Below are positions 33,206 through 43,530 of a stretch of DNA of 64,000 nt, in pieces. The first letter of the stretch is position 1. Every line of letters starts with the position of its first letter. Below the pieces are notes generated by a model. It did no database searches and was not told where the DNA came from. It saw only the letters and a program-made list of their open reading frames with translations. The translations under genes and the position numbers were made by a program. The DNA is from Spirometra erinaceieuropaei (taxonomy: Eukaryota > Platyhelminthes > Cestoda > Diphyllobothriidea > Diphyllobothriidae): assembly GCA_902702965.1 (NCBI GenBank), contig CACRXP010000194.1, positions 828,229 through 892,228 on the forward strand, written 5' to 3'.

Positions 33206-35260
33206 TGCTAATTTAACTTGCGACTATAATCCATTTTTAGGTCACAGCCAACCTTTTCACCTGCGGCCTGCGAAGCATATCTATTCTTGCCAACAGTTCT
33301 GACCTCAATCTCATAGTAAATTTCTTTGGAATAATCAAGAGAAACTGAAGCCAGACAAGAAAAAACCTCTCGGTGCAGAAAAAAATTGGATTTTGTACTT
33401 AGTAGTTGTATAGACCAAACCAACATAGACAACTTAATAGTTTCTATGTCCTCCCGACTTACGACAATCCTGCAAAATGACAATCATGAAGTAATAATAC
33501 GCCGTATATGTTATTGTCCTTCATTATTTTTTCGTTGAATCACATTTTTTTCTGTTGTCACTTATATTGGGCCTTAAATAATTGGCCAGTCATAAATTCG
33601 TTTGTTTGATCTGATGAGTTTCGATAAAACAAATTGTCTCTTAGGTAACAAATAATGCCCTATAAAACGTGAATGTCTTCTTTTGAAGACGATCATATTT
33701 ACGTTATCCTATAATTGGGTAATTTGCGGCGTTAAAAGCTGTCCTACACTTAGTTTATGCATCTCAGCTTATTTTACTTTTAGCAAAGACGGCATATAAA
33801 TTTGCCGAAGAGACTTTCTCTTAATTTACGCACAATGGTATATTTACGATTGCATCTGTAAATTTAATTTAAATTTAACAGTCACTGAATAACCTGTCAA
33901 CATGCGACTTTATGGGAGTACTTTTTCTTGAAACGTCTCTGTCAGCAAGCTCAAGCGCAGTATTCTTTGTTTTAATAAACCGCATCTTCAACAATGCAAA
34001 TACGAAAAAATACACGATATCGAACAACAAGTACATGAAAGACATTACCCGACATTACGGACTTGGTCTTTTGTTAGACTTCACATAAAACTAGAACTTG
34101 GAGGATGTTTAATGGAATTGCATACAAACGTGATTTTTTAAACGTCATTTTGGTCAGCTTTTGAAGTTACAGTCATTTTTAATTTAAAGAATTCAGTCTA
34201 CTCATAGAAAGTGAAGGTTCGGGCTTCCGACATTTTCCTTTTTCTTAATAAAATTGTTCCCTCAAATCAGTACAGTAGTACTTGTAACACTTATTTGGTG
34301 ATTTAATCCAAATGGAGATCGTTCTGTACTAGTTTGGTGTTCTGGTAGATGCGCCCGGACTGGTTTCAGTTTGATTAGTTATTTTTGCCAATGTCTGCAC
34401 ATTTCATGAATTAGGTAACTTACCACACGTACATAGAACAGTCAAATAGTTCCCTAGGCTCATGTTGACCGAAAACCTTACCAGTGTTTAAGATTTATTT
34501 GCAATCATAGGCAGTGTTGTGGGCACAGACATCAGCGCCCATGTTTGCCCAACTGACCAGCACCATTTGACGTTCACCCGGGCATCCACGCCGCACTAGC
34601 GAACATCAAGATATTCATCATTCTCTCAGCGCTAGCGCACCATATGTAAACATTATAGTCGCTGCGCCGAATGACGATGGACGCGTAATACATGCACGAC
34701 ACTGTGCAGTCTCCGAATAAAATTTAACCATCTTGCATGGCCACGTGGACAGCAACGTTGTGCTTCAGCAAAGCGAAAGTTGAGATGCGAACTCTGCTGC
34801 TAAAGTTGACACGAATGGGGAAGTAAGAACGAACAGTCTCAGAAGTCAGCGCCTTTCCGATTTTTAATATGGTATAATATAAAATCTTGTGGCGGTATTA
34901 AAACCCAGCATTGGGCGCAACTTTTCTTACCACTTTCATACGGAATGCCAATCATACTCGAAAGGTCTCCTGCGCAACGGTCAATTTCATTTTAGCATCT
35001 GCTAGATCTTGTCAAGGGAATATCGAATAGATTTTGATTTTTGTACTTATTGCAGATTTGCAGTGAGGTTTTTTAAAATTTGTCTTTAGTGGAAGTTCTC
35101 CCTGCCACCACAAAAAAGTTCATCAAATCTCCCACATAACTACATAAGGGGAATTTCCCCAAGAGGAAACGGCCCCCATCTCGCGGACAATAGCCACTGT
35201 ACAGAACTATATATCATGAGTCGAAAAGCGTTTTCAGTTAATTTAGAAACACATTGTTTT
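33206..35260. other. unassigned AT-rich stretch
   Basis: I see no gene, transposon domain or clear repeat. The minus-strand frame at 33208-33483 has no recognisable domain. Confidence 0.5.
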
Positions 35261-35269
35261 TAGCCCTCC

Positions 35270-36530
35270 ATGCTACCGCTAGAATCAATAAACCTCGTAA
35301 CGAATCAGACCAGCCAAAAAGTCCTTCGCCAGAGCGTTCCAAACTGTCTCCAAACCGGCTGGGAAAAAGTTCACTTTTAGTCAACGAAATTGCCCTTTTA
35401 GCCAGCTGGAATTTCGGATTTGACGTGCAATGTTCTACGCAAACCTTTTGAACAGAAGTGCGATTAATCAAAGGTCCTCTAGAAATCAAGCGTCTTACGC
35501 AAATCTCTGCATTCTAAGAAGGATTTTTTTCTTATTCAATGGAGGGACGTATGAGCAATTCAAAAGAACTCCGATGGATCCTGCAATATCCAGCCTAGTT
35601 AAAAAAATCGGTCCAACAAGAGCTGAAACGGTCGCCTTCAACTACTATGAACCTGTATCTTGACGCCGATACGTGGACGAAACATGCTTTATAATTCGGA
35701 GGGCAGGCTATCAGGTTTTCCGAACCTGCTAAATGGCATCTTCTCTGAAATTCAGTTCAAAAAAGAAGAGAGGGCCGAACAGTTGCCCATCCTTGACGTT
35801 TTCATCACGTGCAGACTCAGTGGGGACATTATTACCACAGCGTATGAAAAGGCAACTGACATAACCCAGGTCCTCGACTATCATAACAACCACCCGACGG
35901 TGCACAAACGCGGCTGTGTTAGGGCGTTCTTACAAAGGGTAAAAGCACACAATAACGAACCAAAGGGACGAGTAGAAGAACTAAGGCAACTTCGGAACCA
36001 ATTAGTAAGGGACGGCTACTCAACCAACTTAATTGGCCGCTGCCTTCATGTGCGCCCCTGAAGAACTGAAGGAAGAGGACCACCAAAACGCTGCCGTATG
36101 TAAAGAACGTATCAGAGGCAACAGAACGTCCTGTCGCATAATTTAGCGTCAGTGTGGCCCATCCTCCGGCAGCTACCATGAGTAATAGAAACATGCAGCC
36201 GAAAAGTCCACCGGCAGCAGGTGGGGGATCGGGCGTACTTTTTCAAATCTCATGCCACAATTGTCCTTGCTGTTATAAGGCTGTATAGGACGACGACTCG
36301 GTTAGTGAATCCGCTAGCACAAACGGGCCGTCCGGAGAGGTGACCCACTGTCCGAAGTCGTTACTCACATGCTGGAGGGAGGCCACAGGTTCAAATTCCC
36401 GAGCACACGGACAGTGGCGGGAACCAGCAGTAAGACTGCGCGGAACTGTTGGAAACGGTGTCGGACAGCAACCCCACCAACGATCACGTTGATCTACCCC
36501 TGTTATCACGCGCTCCCCATTCGGTCAAAT
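35270..36530 (+). pseudogene. Penelope-like element, decayed copy
   Basis: RT remnants are LLVNEIALLASWNF (35380), FFLFNGGTYEQFKRTPMDPA (35525; KGxPMGSP expected) and RRYVDETCFI (35662), where YVDD has become YVDE. The RT end is open at 35660-36061: LPILDVFITCR, QVLDYHNNHPTVHKRGCVRA, RDGYSTNLIGRCLH. The connector reads LPYVKNVSEATERP. The endonuclease end is seen as HMLEGGHRFKFPSTRTVAG and SSKTARELLETVSD near 36370-36450. Several stops and frameshifts make it inactive. Confidence 0.8.
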
Positions 36531-36710
36531 GGCTCTGCCCCGTTCCCACCCCCTTCCCCAAAAAAACTCATTTTCATCACACTCTGAGACCGCTGATTTA
36601 GGCGGTGTGAACCCAGTCCAGTCACGGACACTACCCCTCCCTCACCACTTCCTCTCCTTTATGGTTTGATGATTACGAAACTGTTAACTTGTTGTTGCAC
36701 TCGCATAGCT

Positions 36711-36747
36711 CCTGATGATAGGCTCCTGTACGAGTCCAAAAGTCAGG
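36711..36747 (+). ncRNA. probable decayed hammerhead ribozyme of the PLE
   Basis: CTGATGA (36712-36718) is followed by a 5-bp stem GGCTC/GAGTC (36721-36725 with 36732-36736). Next comes CAAAAGTC, where an active hammerhead has GAAAC, then AGG. It lies 3' of the PLE on the same strand, where PLEs are known to carry minimal hammerhead motifs. The changed GAAA box suggests loss of activity. Confidence 0.45.
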
Positions 36748-36789
36748 CTGATAACTTACTGTTCCAGTGATCGCACGTTCATCTTCTTT

Positions 36790-38080
36790 GTAACATGAGT
36801 CTGGAACTCGTATATCCGTCTCCATTCGTGAGAATTGGTGGTCTTCACTTAATTAATACTTGCGTACTCACGGCCCCTCGCATTTGATAAGTATATGAAG
36901 CCAAAGCTTTATTTATTAGAGTGGAGACTCTTCAGCGAATATACAAGCAGGAAATAACCACAAATAAACACATTGTCGCTCTAAAAGGGACGGGCTTGAT
37001 CGCTCATTGGGCTGCGGTCTAAAAGTAACGAGTACAGCAGTGGCTCTCCGTGATATATGCAGGGGAGGTTTTTAGTTACGAGCTGAAGCACCATCCCCCA
37101 GAGAGCTGGACATAGTTTTGAGGACGCTGGGTAACCTAAGGACTTGAGTTGCCGAGGTCTGCGCCCGCTATTTCACTTTATCGTCATTTAAAAACGTCAT
37201 AAAGGCCAATAGTTGAGCTCCCGCGCTTGGTTTTGACCAACTATCCCGGTTCCCGCCTCGTACAGAGAGTCTGCCAAGACTACAGTCCTGCATACCTTTT
37301 GTTAAGAATGTCCTGGTGATGCCATACAGAGGAGTGAAATCCAATGAATACCTAGCTTGCTTCATAAATTTTGTCATGAATTTTCTATTTGGCTCTTATA
37401 CTTTCAAGATAAGAGCAGTTGTTCACGATGGTGTAGCAGATGTGGTGGCTGATATTTAAGGGTACTGCGTATACCTCGGTGGGTGATGGTTGGCGTGCAT
37501 GGGACAGGCTGTTCCACAGGTCTTGATGTGCGTCGCATATGGTATGCTGGCACCTACCTCACATCCATGGCTCTACGAGGCTATGCTCTGCCCGGTTGTC
37601 CATTCCGGTAAACACTGCGACCGTCAAGATAGAGCACTTGAAGTGGATTTCCCCATACATATGCGAAAGCTCTGGTTCTGTCGGTAGAGAAGGACCAGTC
37701 GTATTGTGGCGTGCAGGGACAGAGGCCTTATGCTCGGTCGGCCACAGCCCTGCGTCTCCCACTCCCCACACAGGAATACGAATATGCTGCGTAAAAGACG
37801 ACTTACAGCCCTGCGGGTGATCCAGGTTAATTTCCTTCGTTTCCCCATTAACTCAAAGTCGCGACATATAACCGTAATTGGCAAATTTGAAATTGGGCTT
37901 TAAAATTCTGGTAGTAACGCTGGTTGCAAATCTACCATGGATTGGAGAACTCTCTTCTTAATGTTTCTGGCAAAATCTATGTTAGAATAGCACTCGGTCC
38001 TAGCATATGCACTGAATGCACGGACCTCTTTTTGAGATCTAGTAAAAATCCGAAAAAAAGTGTGGAATAACTTATTTGCA
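36790..38080. other. unassigned stretch
   Basis: No gene was recognised. Overlapping open frames at 37490-37903 on both strands lack known domains. Confidence 0.45.
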
Positions 38081-38084
38081 GTAT

Positions 38085-38250
38085 GTTATTACCGACAAAG
38101 ACGAGGGAGACTGGAATGGTCATTTCTGGCTTATTAGCCGTCGTCAGCCAGTCATACCCAGACCCGAAGTGTGGAACACCCGAGGCTCGAACTCGCGACC
38201 TGTTAGAAGTCCACGCCTCTAACCACTGGGCCACGAGCCCGTTGTCCTGT
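38085..38250 (-). mobile_element. tRNA-derived SINE, second copy
   Basis: The minus strand shows GGCCCAGTGG (38232-38223) and GGTCGCGAGTTCGAGCC (38200-38184), then ATGACTGGCTGACGACGGCT and CTTTGTCGGT. The B box is closer to consensus than in the 16.5-kb copy. Confidence 0.8.
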
Positions 38251-38273
38251 CGGTTTCGATAGGGAATATAGAA

Positions 38274-38385
38274 TGGTAGGGGGCGCTCACCGCTGTGCGG
38301 CTGCTGGTTGGGCTCGAGAGAGAGCCCGTAAGGCACCACGGAACGAGTGAGTTCCGTAAGAACGATCGGTGAGCGCCCCCTACCA
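38274..38385. repeat. 19-bp perfect inverted repeat with inner hairpins, 5' of the SINE
   Basis: TGGTAGGGGGCGCTCACCG (38274-38292) is exactly inverse to 38367-38385. Inside are two smaller hairpins: GGGCTC/GAGCCC (near 38310-38328) and GGAAC/GTTCC (near 38340-38354). Folded, it would be a multi-branched cruciform. The 16.45-kb relative keeps only the outer stem. Confidence 0.8.
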
Positions 38386-38579
38386 AAACTTATATGATTT
38401 TCACAGACCACCGACTTCGGGAAAATGCAGAAAATAAGAATTGGCCTCTGCATCACCGTCTTAGATCATATCAGGCGTTCCGGAACCGTGAACCGAGACA
38501 GATCTCGAAAAAGTTTGAGAAAAAATGGATGCCTCGGACATTCATGAAAACCTACGGTAGATTACCGCCGGCCATATCA

Positions 38580-38970
38580 CGTCTGAAAGCATGGACACGG
38601 GATATTTTCGGCTGTCAGCGGAGCAAGGTCTAGTGACATAACAGGGCCCCCAACGGCACATTTCCCGGCCCTGGTGCAAGGTTCAGCAACGTATACCTGG
38701 ACATTGTAGGCCCTCTGCCTCTGTCCAACAGCCGTTGCTATCTCCTCAACTGCGTGGATCGTTCCACCCGCGGGCCTAAAGCTATCCCTCTGCCTGATGT
38801 CGGGGCTTCAACGGTGGTCAAAGAGTTCCTCACTCGTTGGGTTGCCATCTTTTGTGCTGCCTCCACCAGTACGACTTACCGCAACGTCCAGCCTGAATCT
38901 CAACTTTGCCAGTCTCTTCACTCCTTTTTGGACTGTACACGCATCCGCACGACGGCCTGTCACACACCTA
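38580..38970 (+). pseudogene. gypsy integrase fragment, first part
   Basis: The end of the zinc-binding domain reads RDIFGCQRSKV (one cysteine lost, then two stops). The core follows: YLDIVGPLPLSNSRCYLLNC with the first catalytic Asp, then AIPLPDVGASTVVKEFLTRW. The second motif is TTYRNVQPES, where TTDRG is expected, so the second catalytic Asp is Tyr. It is broken at 38970 by a foldback element and resumes at 39964. Confidence 0.75.
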
Positions 38971-39961
38971 CAGTGAGTGACCGATCTCATGAAATGTTGG
39001 CCAAAACTGTGGAATGCGTTTCCGATTAGGAAGGATTACTTAAGTGGGGTTGTTATACTGATTACCGTGCAACATAACCCCATAACATTTCAGACTTTCC
39101 AGGATGTCGGTTTTCTAATTCACTTCTCAATAACCTCCTGCATAAACCACACTCGGTAAAAAATGACTACTTAAGTAGCATGCATTTTTCTTATTGATTT
39201 TCGATGATCCTATAAATTCAAATACATATTATAGAAAACATGCATAAAATATGCTTTCTTTTGCTGATTTGGTAGGAAATCACATTGTCTTCATATTTTA
39301 TGCCCGAAGAAAGTGTGTATTTAGGTTTTAAAAAGTTTATAATTATGAGACTTTTAAGACCGTGCGATGTCAATGCATGCAAGACCGCACATGTCCGGTT
39401 ATTAACGCTCCTCATGAAATGTACAACGCAGTCCGGATCCATTGCAAGATTTCATGAACCCTATGTGGTATCCTCTTAAAGGCATAGAGGAATATATGAT
39501 TTTCCGTAGGCGGAAAGCATGCACCTCGTAGACTGTAATTACAAAACGCTGATGCAATGGCAGATCAGGCGAAAAATTATTCGGGAGCTGGGAAACTTTT
39601 TTAAAACCAAAATACACACTTTCTTCTGACATAAAATATGAAGACAATGTGATTTGCTACCAAATGAGCAAAAGAAAGCATATTTTTGTGCATGTTTTCT
39701 GTGAAATATATTTCAGCTTATAAGACCATCGAAAATCAATAGGAAAATGCATGCTACAAAGTAGTCATTTTTTGCAGAGTGTAGTTTTTGCAGAAGGTTC
39801 GAAAGAAACGCATTCGAAGGCCGACATCCTGGCGAGTCTGAAATGTTATAGGGGTACGTTGCATGATAATCAGTTATAACAATCCCACTTAAGTAATCCT
39901 TCCTAATCGGAAACGCATACCACGATTTTGGCCAACATTACATGAGATCGGTCACGCACTG
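38971..39961. mobile_element. TA-flanked foldback MITE, copy 2
   Basis: The ends CAGTGAGTGACCGATCTCAT and (inverse of right end) CAGTGCGTGACCGATCTCAT continue as near-complete complementary arms of about 490 bp, so the whole element folds on itself. TA occurs at 38969-38970 and 39962-39963. Excising the element and one TA joins CACACACCTA with CCAACGGGATAG and restores integrase HTPTNGIVERF in frame. It has no transposase, so movement would need a Tc1/mariner enzyme in trans (inference). Confidence 0.9.
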
Positions 39962-40362
39962 TACCAACGGGATAGTCGAGCGGTTTCGTCGCCAGCTTCA
40001 AACCTTCCTACTCGCCACAGACGATCCGGGGAACTGAATGGACCACCTCCCCATGGTCTTATTGAGCATCCGGCCCACTTCCGAGTGGGACCTTAACCGT
40101 TCCGCCGCTGAACTGGCGTTTGGTGCCACCGTCCGAATTCCCGGTGAGATGATCTCGTCGACCCCTCTGGGTGCGGTCGAGGATCCTACCAACCTCCTGG
40201 ACCTTCTCCGGCAGTTTATGTGGCCTCTCTACTTATTTTGTGCAGCACACTACGTTAGATTCACACGATTCCCAAGAAAGGGAGGATGCAACTAATGCCG
40301 CAAGCTGTTTCAACTTTACTTCTGATATCACCGTTCTCCTGGCTTACAAGTTACTCCACGAA
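39962..40362 (+). pseudogene. gypsy integrase fragment, second part, and 3' flank
   Basis: NGIVERFRRQLQTF, ATDDPGN, then a stop where W is expected (TGG to TGA), HLPMVLLSIRPTSEWDLNRS and AAELAFGATVRIPGEM. The open part 40038-40295 ends [11 protein letters not shown]. Non-coding flank to 40362 (TTTCAACTTTACTTCTGA, TCACCGTTCTCCTGGCTTAC, CCACGAATTT) matches the inverse of about 11160-11235. The match stops abruptly where LINE sequence begins. Confidence 0.75.
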
Positions 40363-42590
40363 TTTCTTCTGGAGTGGCCGCAAAAAGGCAGAACGACGGG
40401 ACGCGTGTGTCGTCTTTACCATCCGCAACGACATCGTGGGATGCCTGCCTTGTCTGCCGCGGAGCATAAACGATCGCTTGATGATCCTCCACCTGCCACT
40501 CCCGGAAGGCAAATTTGCCACAATCGTCCGCGTCTACGCTCCCCCACCCCGATAATCGATCCTGACGAGGCGAGGAACAAATTCTATAGGGACCTGCACG
40601 CTCTCCTGGCCTCTGGGTTGAAGGCGGATAAGCTGACTGTCCTTGGTGACTTCAACATCCCCACAGGCACAGACCATGTTGCCTGCAGAGGAGTGCTGTG
40701 TTCCCATGGTCTCGACGGCTCCAATAACAATGGCCTCCTCCTTCTACGAACCTACGGCGAACACCGACTCATCCACACGAGCACATTCTTCCGCCTCCCG
40801 ATGCGAGAGAAGGCCACCCACATGCACCCTCGGTCGCGACACTGGCACCTGCTGGACCATGTCATTGTCCGGATGCGAGACTGGTGGGACGTGCTGGTGA
40901 CAAAGGCGATCCCGGATGCCGACGGGTGGACCAACCGTCGTCTCGTCATCTCCAAGATGCGGATTCGTCTACAGCTTCGCAGGAGACCTCAAAGTAAGCG
41001 ACCCTCAGGTAAGCTGAATATTGCCTTGTTGTCGCTGCTTGCTCACCATCTCCATTTTAACGATGAGCTAGTTCAACGACTAGACAACCATCCAGTCGCT
41101 GCCGCCGTTGCCGCCGTCGCTGCCGCTGACGAGAACACCTCCGTGGAGAACCGATGGTGTCAACTGCGCGACACAGTCCAGTCGACGGCCCTGGTTGTCC
41201 TCGGTCACGCACGACGAAAACATCAGGACTGGTTCAGTAGCAACGGCGCAGCCATCGGCAACCTGCTCGCCGAGAAGAAGCGCCTGCACAAAGCCTACTT
41301 CGACGACAATAAAGCAGCCTTCTACCGTATTCGCCGCCTTGTGCAACAGCGGCTGCGCGAGGTGCAGGACGCCTGGACGACTCGCAAAACCGAGGAGATC
41401 CAAGGGTACGCGGACCGCAACAAATGGAAGGACTCCTTCGCTGCGACCAAAGCTGTCTACGGTTCGTCAACTAAAGCAACCGAACCTCTTCTCAGCGCCG
41501 ACGGCAGTACGCTACTCACAGAGAAGACACGAATTCTTCAGCGATGGGCCGAGCACTTCCGAGGCGTCCTCAGCCGCTCCTCCACCATCTCCGACACCGC
41601 CATCCTCCATCTGCCGCAAGTGGAAACCAACGTCGACCTCGGCCTCCCGCCCTCTCTAAACGAAACCATCAGGGCCGCGCACACCAGTTTTATGTTCTCT
41701 GGCATGCTGATGGACGCCTACCGTGACGAACGCCCTGGGATCCGCATCGTTTACGGGATGGACGGCCTCTACCTCAATCAGTGGCGGATGCTATTCCCGT
41801 CGCGTGCATCCACGACCACCATCCACCAACTTCTTTTCGTCAACGACTGCGCCTTCGACGCCACCTCAGGAGAGAACATGCAAAAGAGCATGGACAACTT
41901 TGCCGCCGTCTGCGACAAATTTGGCCTGGTCATCAACACAGGGAAAACGGTGGTCACGCAGCAACCGACACCCCATGCTGCCTACGTTGCACCCCGAAGC
42001 AGCGTGAACGACCCCCAACTGCAAGTCGTGGACAACTTCACCTACCTGTGCAGCGCCCTCTCGCGCTCCATCAAGATCGACGATGAAATAGCCTGCCGGA
42101 TCTCCAAAGCCAGCCAAGTCTTCGATTGTCTGCAAAACACCGTCTGGAACCGTCACAGTCTCCATCTCAATACCAAACTAAAGATGTATAAGGCGGTCAT
42201 CCTGCCGACGCTGCTGTATGGAGCGAAGACCTGGATGGCGTACAAGAAACAAGCGCGAAGACTCAGTTCTTTCCACCGCAGTTGTCTTCGACGGATACTG
42301 AAGGTAACATGGCAAGACGGAATCTCGGACACGGATGTAATGGAGCGGACGAGAATCCTCAGCATCTACGCTATGTTGAGATAACTGAAACTGCGTTGGG
42401 ACGGCCACCTCGTGCGGGTGGACGACGAGATATCCAAAGGACTCTTCTACGGAGATGTTGTCACAGGCTCCCGCCGGCAATGAGGTCATGTCCAGCGCTA
42501 CAATGACACTCTGAAGCGTATACAGATCAACCCGGCAAACTGGGAAGACAAACACGAGGACCATTTGAAATACTGCCAAGCTCTTTCTGA
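40363..42590 (+). pseudogene. APE-type LINE: endonuclease plus RT with internal deletion
   Basis: The endonuclease starts inside the gene with [20 protein letters not shown] and [14 protein letters not shown] (to about 40545). It shifts frame, then runs open to 42384: [20 protein letters not shown] and [13 protein letters not shown], where DHRLV is expected, so the catalytic Asp-His pair is lost. The RT side has LNETIRA joined directly to [20 protein letters not shown]. The central RT core (LTKAFD to VKQGC region in sister copies) is therefore deleted at about 41675. The palm reads LLFVNDCAF for LLFADDCA. The RT end is clear: [54 protein letters not shown]. Stops at 42382 and 42480 follow (CAA to TAA, and TGA). 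Similarity ends near 42590, before any zinc finger. The ATG at 40171 is not the LINE start. Confidence 0.85.
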
Positions 42591-42689
42591 ATGTGCAACA
42601 TAACAGATTTCAACATTCCGGGGTGTAATGGCAAACACGGTTGCCGGCAGTCGTCGCCCGCATCAGGACCTCTGCCGCCCCCACTTTTT

Positions 42690-42970
42690 TGGTTAAAATT
42701 CTGTTCATTTGCCGTGTGGACCATTGTGTGTGTGGAGTGGAGCGCCAAGGTGCGAGCTTGACCGTGCCATCCACCTGCGCCCTCCCCCGCCTCCGGTCTT
42801 TTTGACTCTGTCTTGACACCGGGTCCAGGTGGTGGGGAAGGAAAGAGTGCGATATGTGCTGTGAAAGTCTACTACCACTATAAACTAACTCACACACCAG
42901 TCACCGTGCCTGCTCTCATCTCGCTGTGGAGCACGCGGTGAACATCGTCGGCAACAAAAGTCAAATTGGC
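42690..42970 (+). repeat. dispersed D-repeat, copy 1 of a direct pair
   Basis: Key blocks: GGTTAAAATTCTGTTCATTTG, GGACCATTGTGTGTGTGG, CACCTGCGCCCTCCCCCGCC, TTGACTCTGTCTTGACACCG, AAGTCTACTACCACTATAAA, GCTGTGGAGCACGCGGTG. It has no coding content and no A/B boxes. Confidence 0.7.
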
Positions 42971-43244
42971 ATGTATGAGAAGCACTTTTCAGTCGAAGAC
43001 TGACTGAAAGGTGGTGGCCTAGGCTAAATGCAGGGCTGAGTTTTACCCTTGTGGGCTTTAAGGATTGTGTACGTCTGCTATGCCATTATTTAGCAAACAG
43101 TGGCCCTCTCAGTCTGGTATGCGCTGGCAGTTCTTTGGCACCTGGTTCCCTGCCAGTAGATGCCCTTGTTCTCCCGCTGGGTATGCAGGTCGTGTGGATG
43201 GTTGCCCAGCCATCTTGGCCTTTCTGACCCGTTGTTGTGCTGTT

Positions 43245-43530
43245 GTTGGTTAAAACCCTGGTCAGTTGGTTATTATGGACCAGGGGGTGTGTGGTACGCT
43301 CAGGCGCGGGTCCTGCCGTGCTAACCACCTGCGCCCTCTCCCGCCTCCGTTATTCTTGACCATGTCAAGACGTCGGGCCCAGGTGGAAAATGGGGGAGAT
43401 AGCTCGGTAGATGCTGTGCAAGTCTACTACCACTATAATTTAATTCACGCACAAGTCACCGTGTCTGCCCTCGCCTCGCTGTGGACGCGGGGTGGGCATC
43501 GTCAGACGCGGCGGTCGAACTGTCATCACT
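43245..43530 (+). repeat. dispersed D-repeat, copy 2 of a direct pair
   Basis: The same block order as 42690-42970: GGTTAAAACCCTGGTCAGTTG, ATTATGGACCAGGGGGTGTG, CACCTGCGCCCTCTCCCGCC, AAGTCTACTACCACTATAAT, CTCGCTGTGGACGCGG, GAACTGTCATCAC. About 555 bp separate the starts of the two copies. Confidence 0.7.

Noticed and set aside
36380..36400. B-box-like GGTTCAAATTCC suggesting a third SINE
   Set aside because: It lies inside the PLE endonuclease end (GHRFKFPST), which explains the sequence, and there is no A box.
40171..40362. Start of the 737-codon frame as the LINE start
   Set aside because: These codons overlap gypsy integrase in another frame. LINE homology begins at about 40363, first in a different frame.
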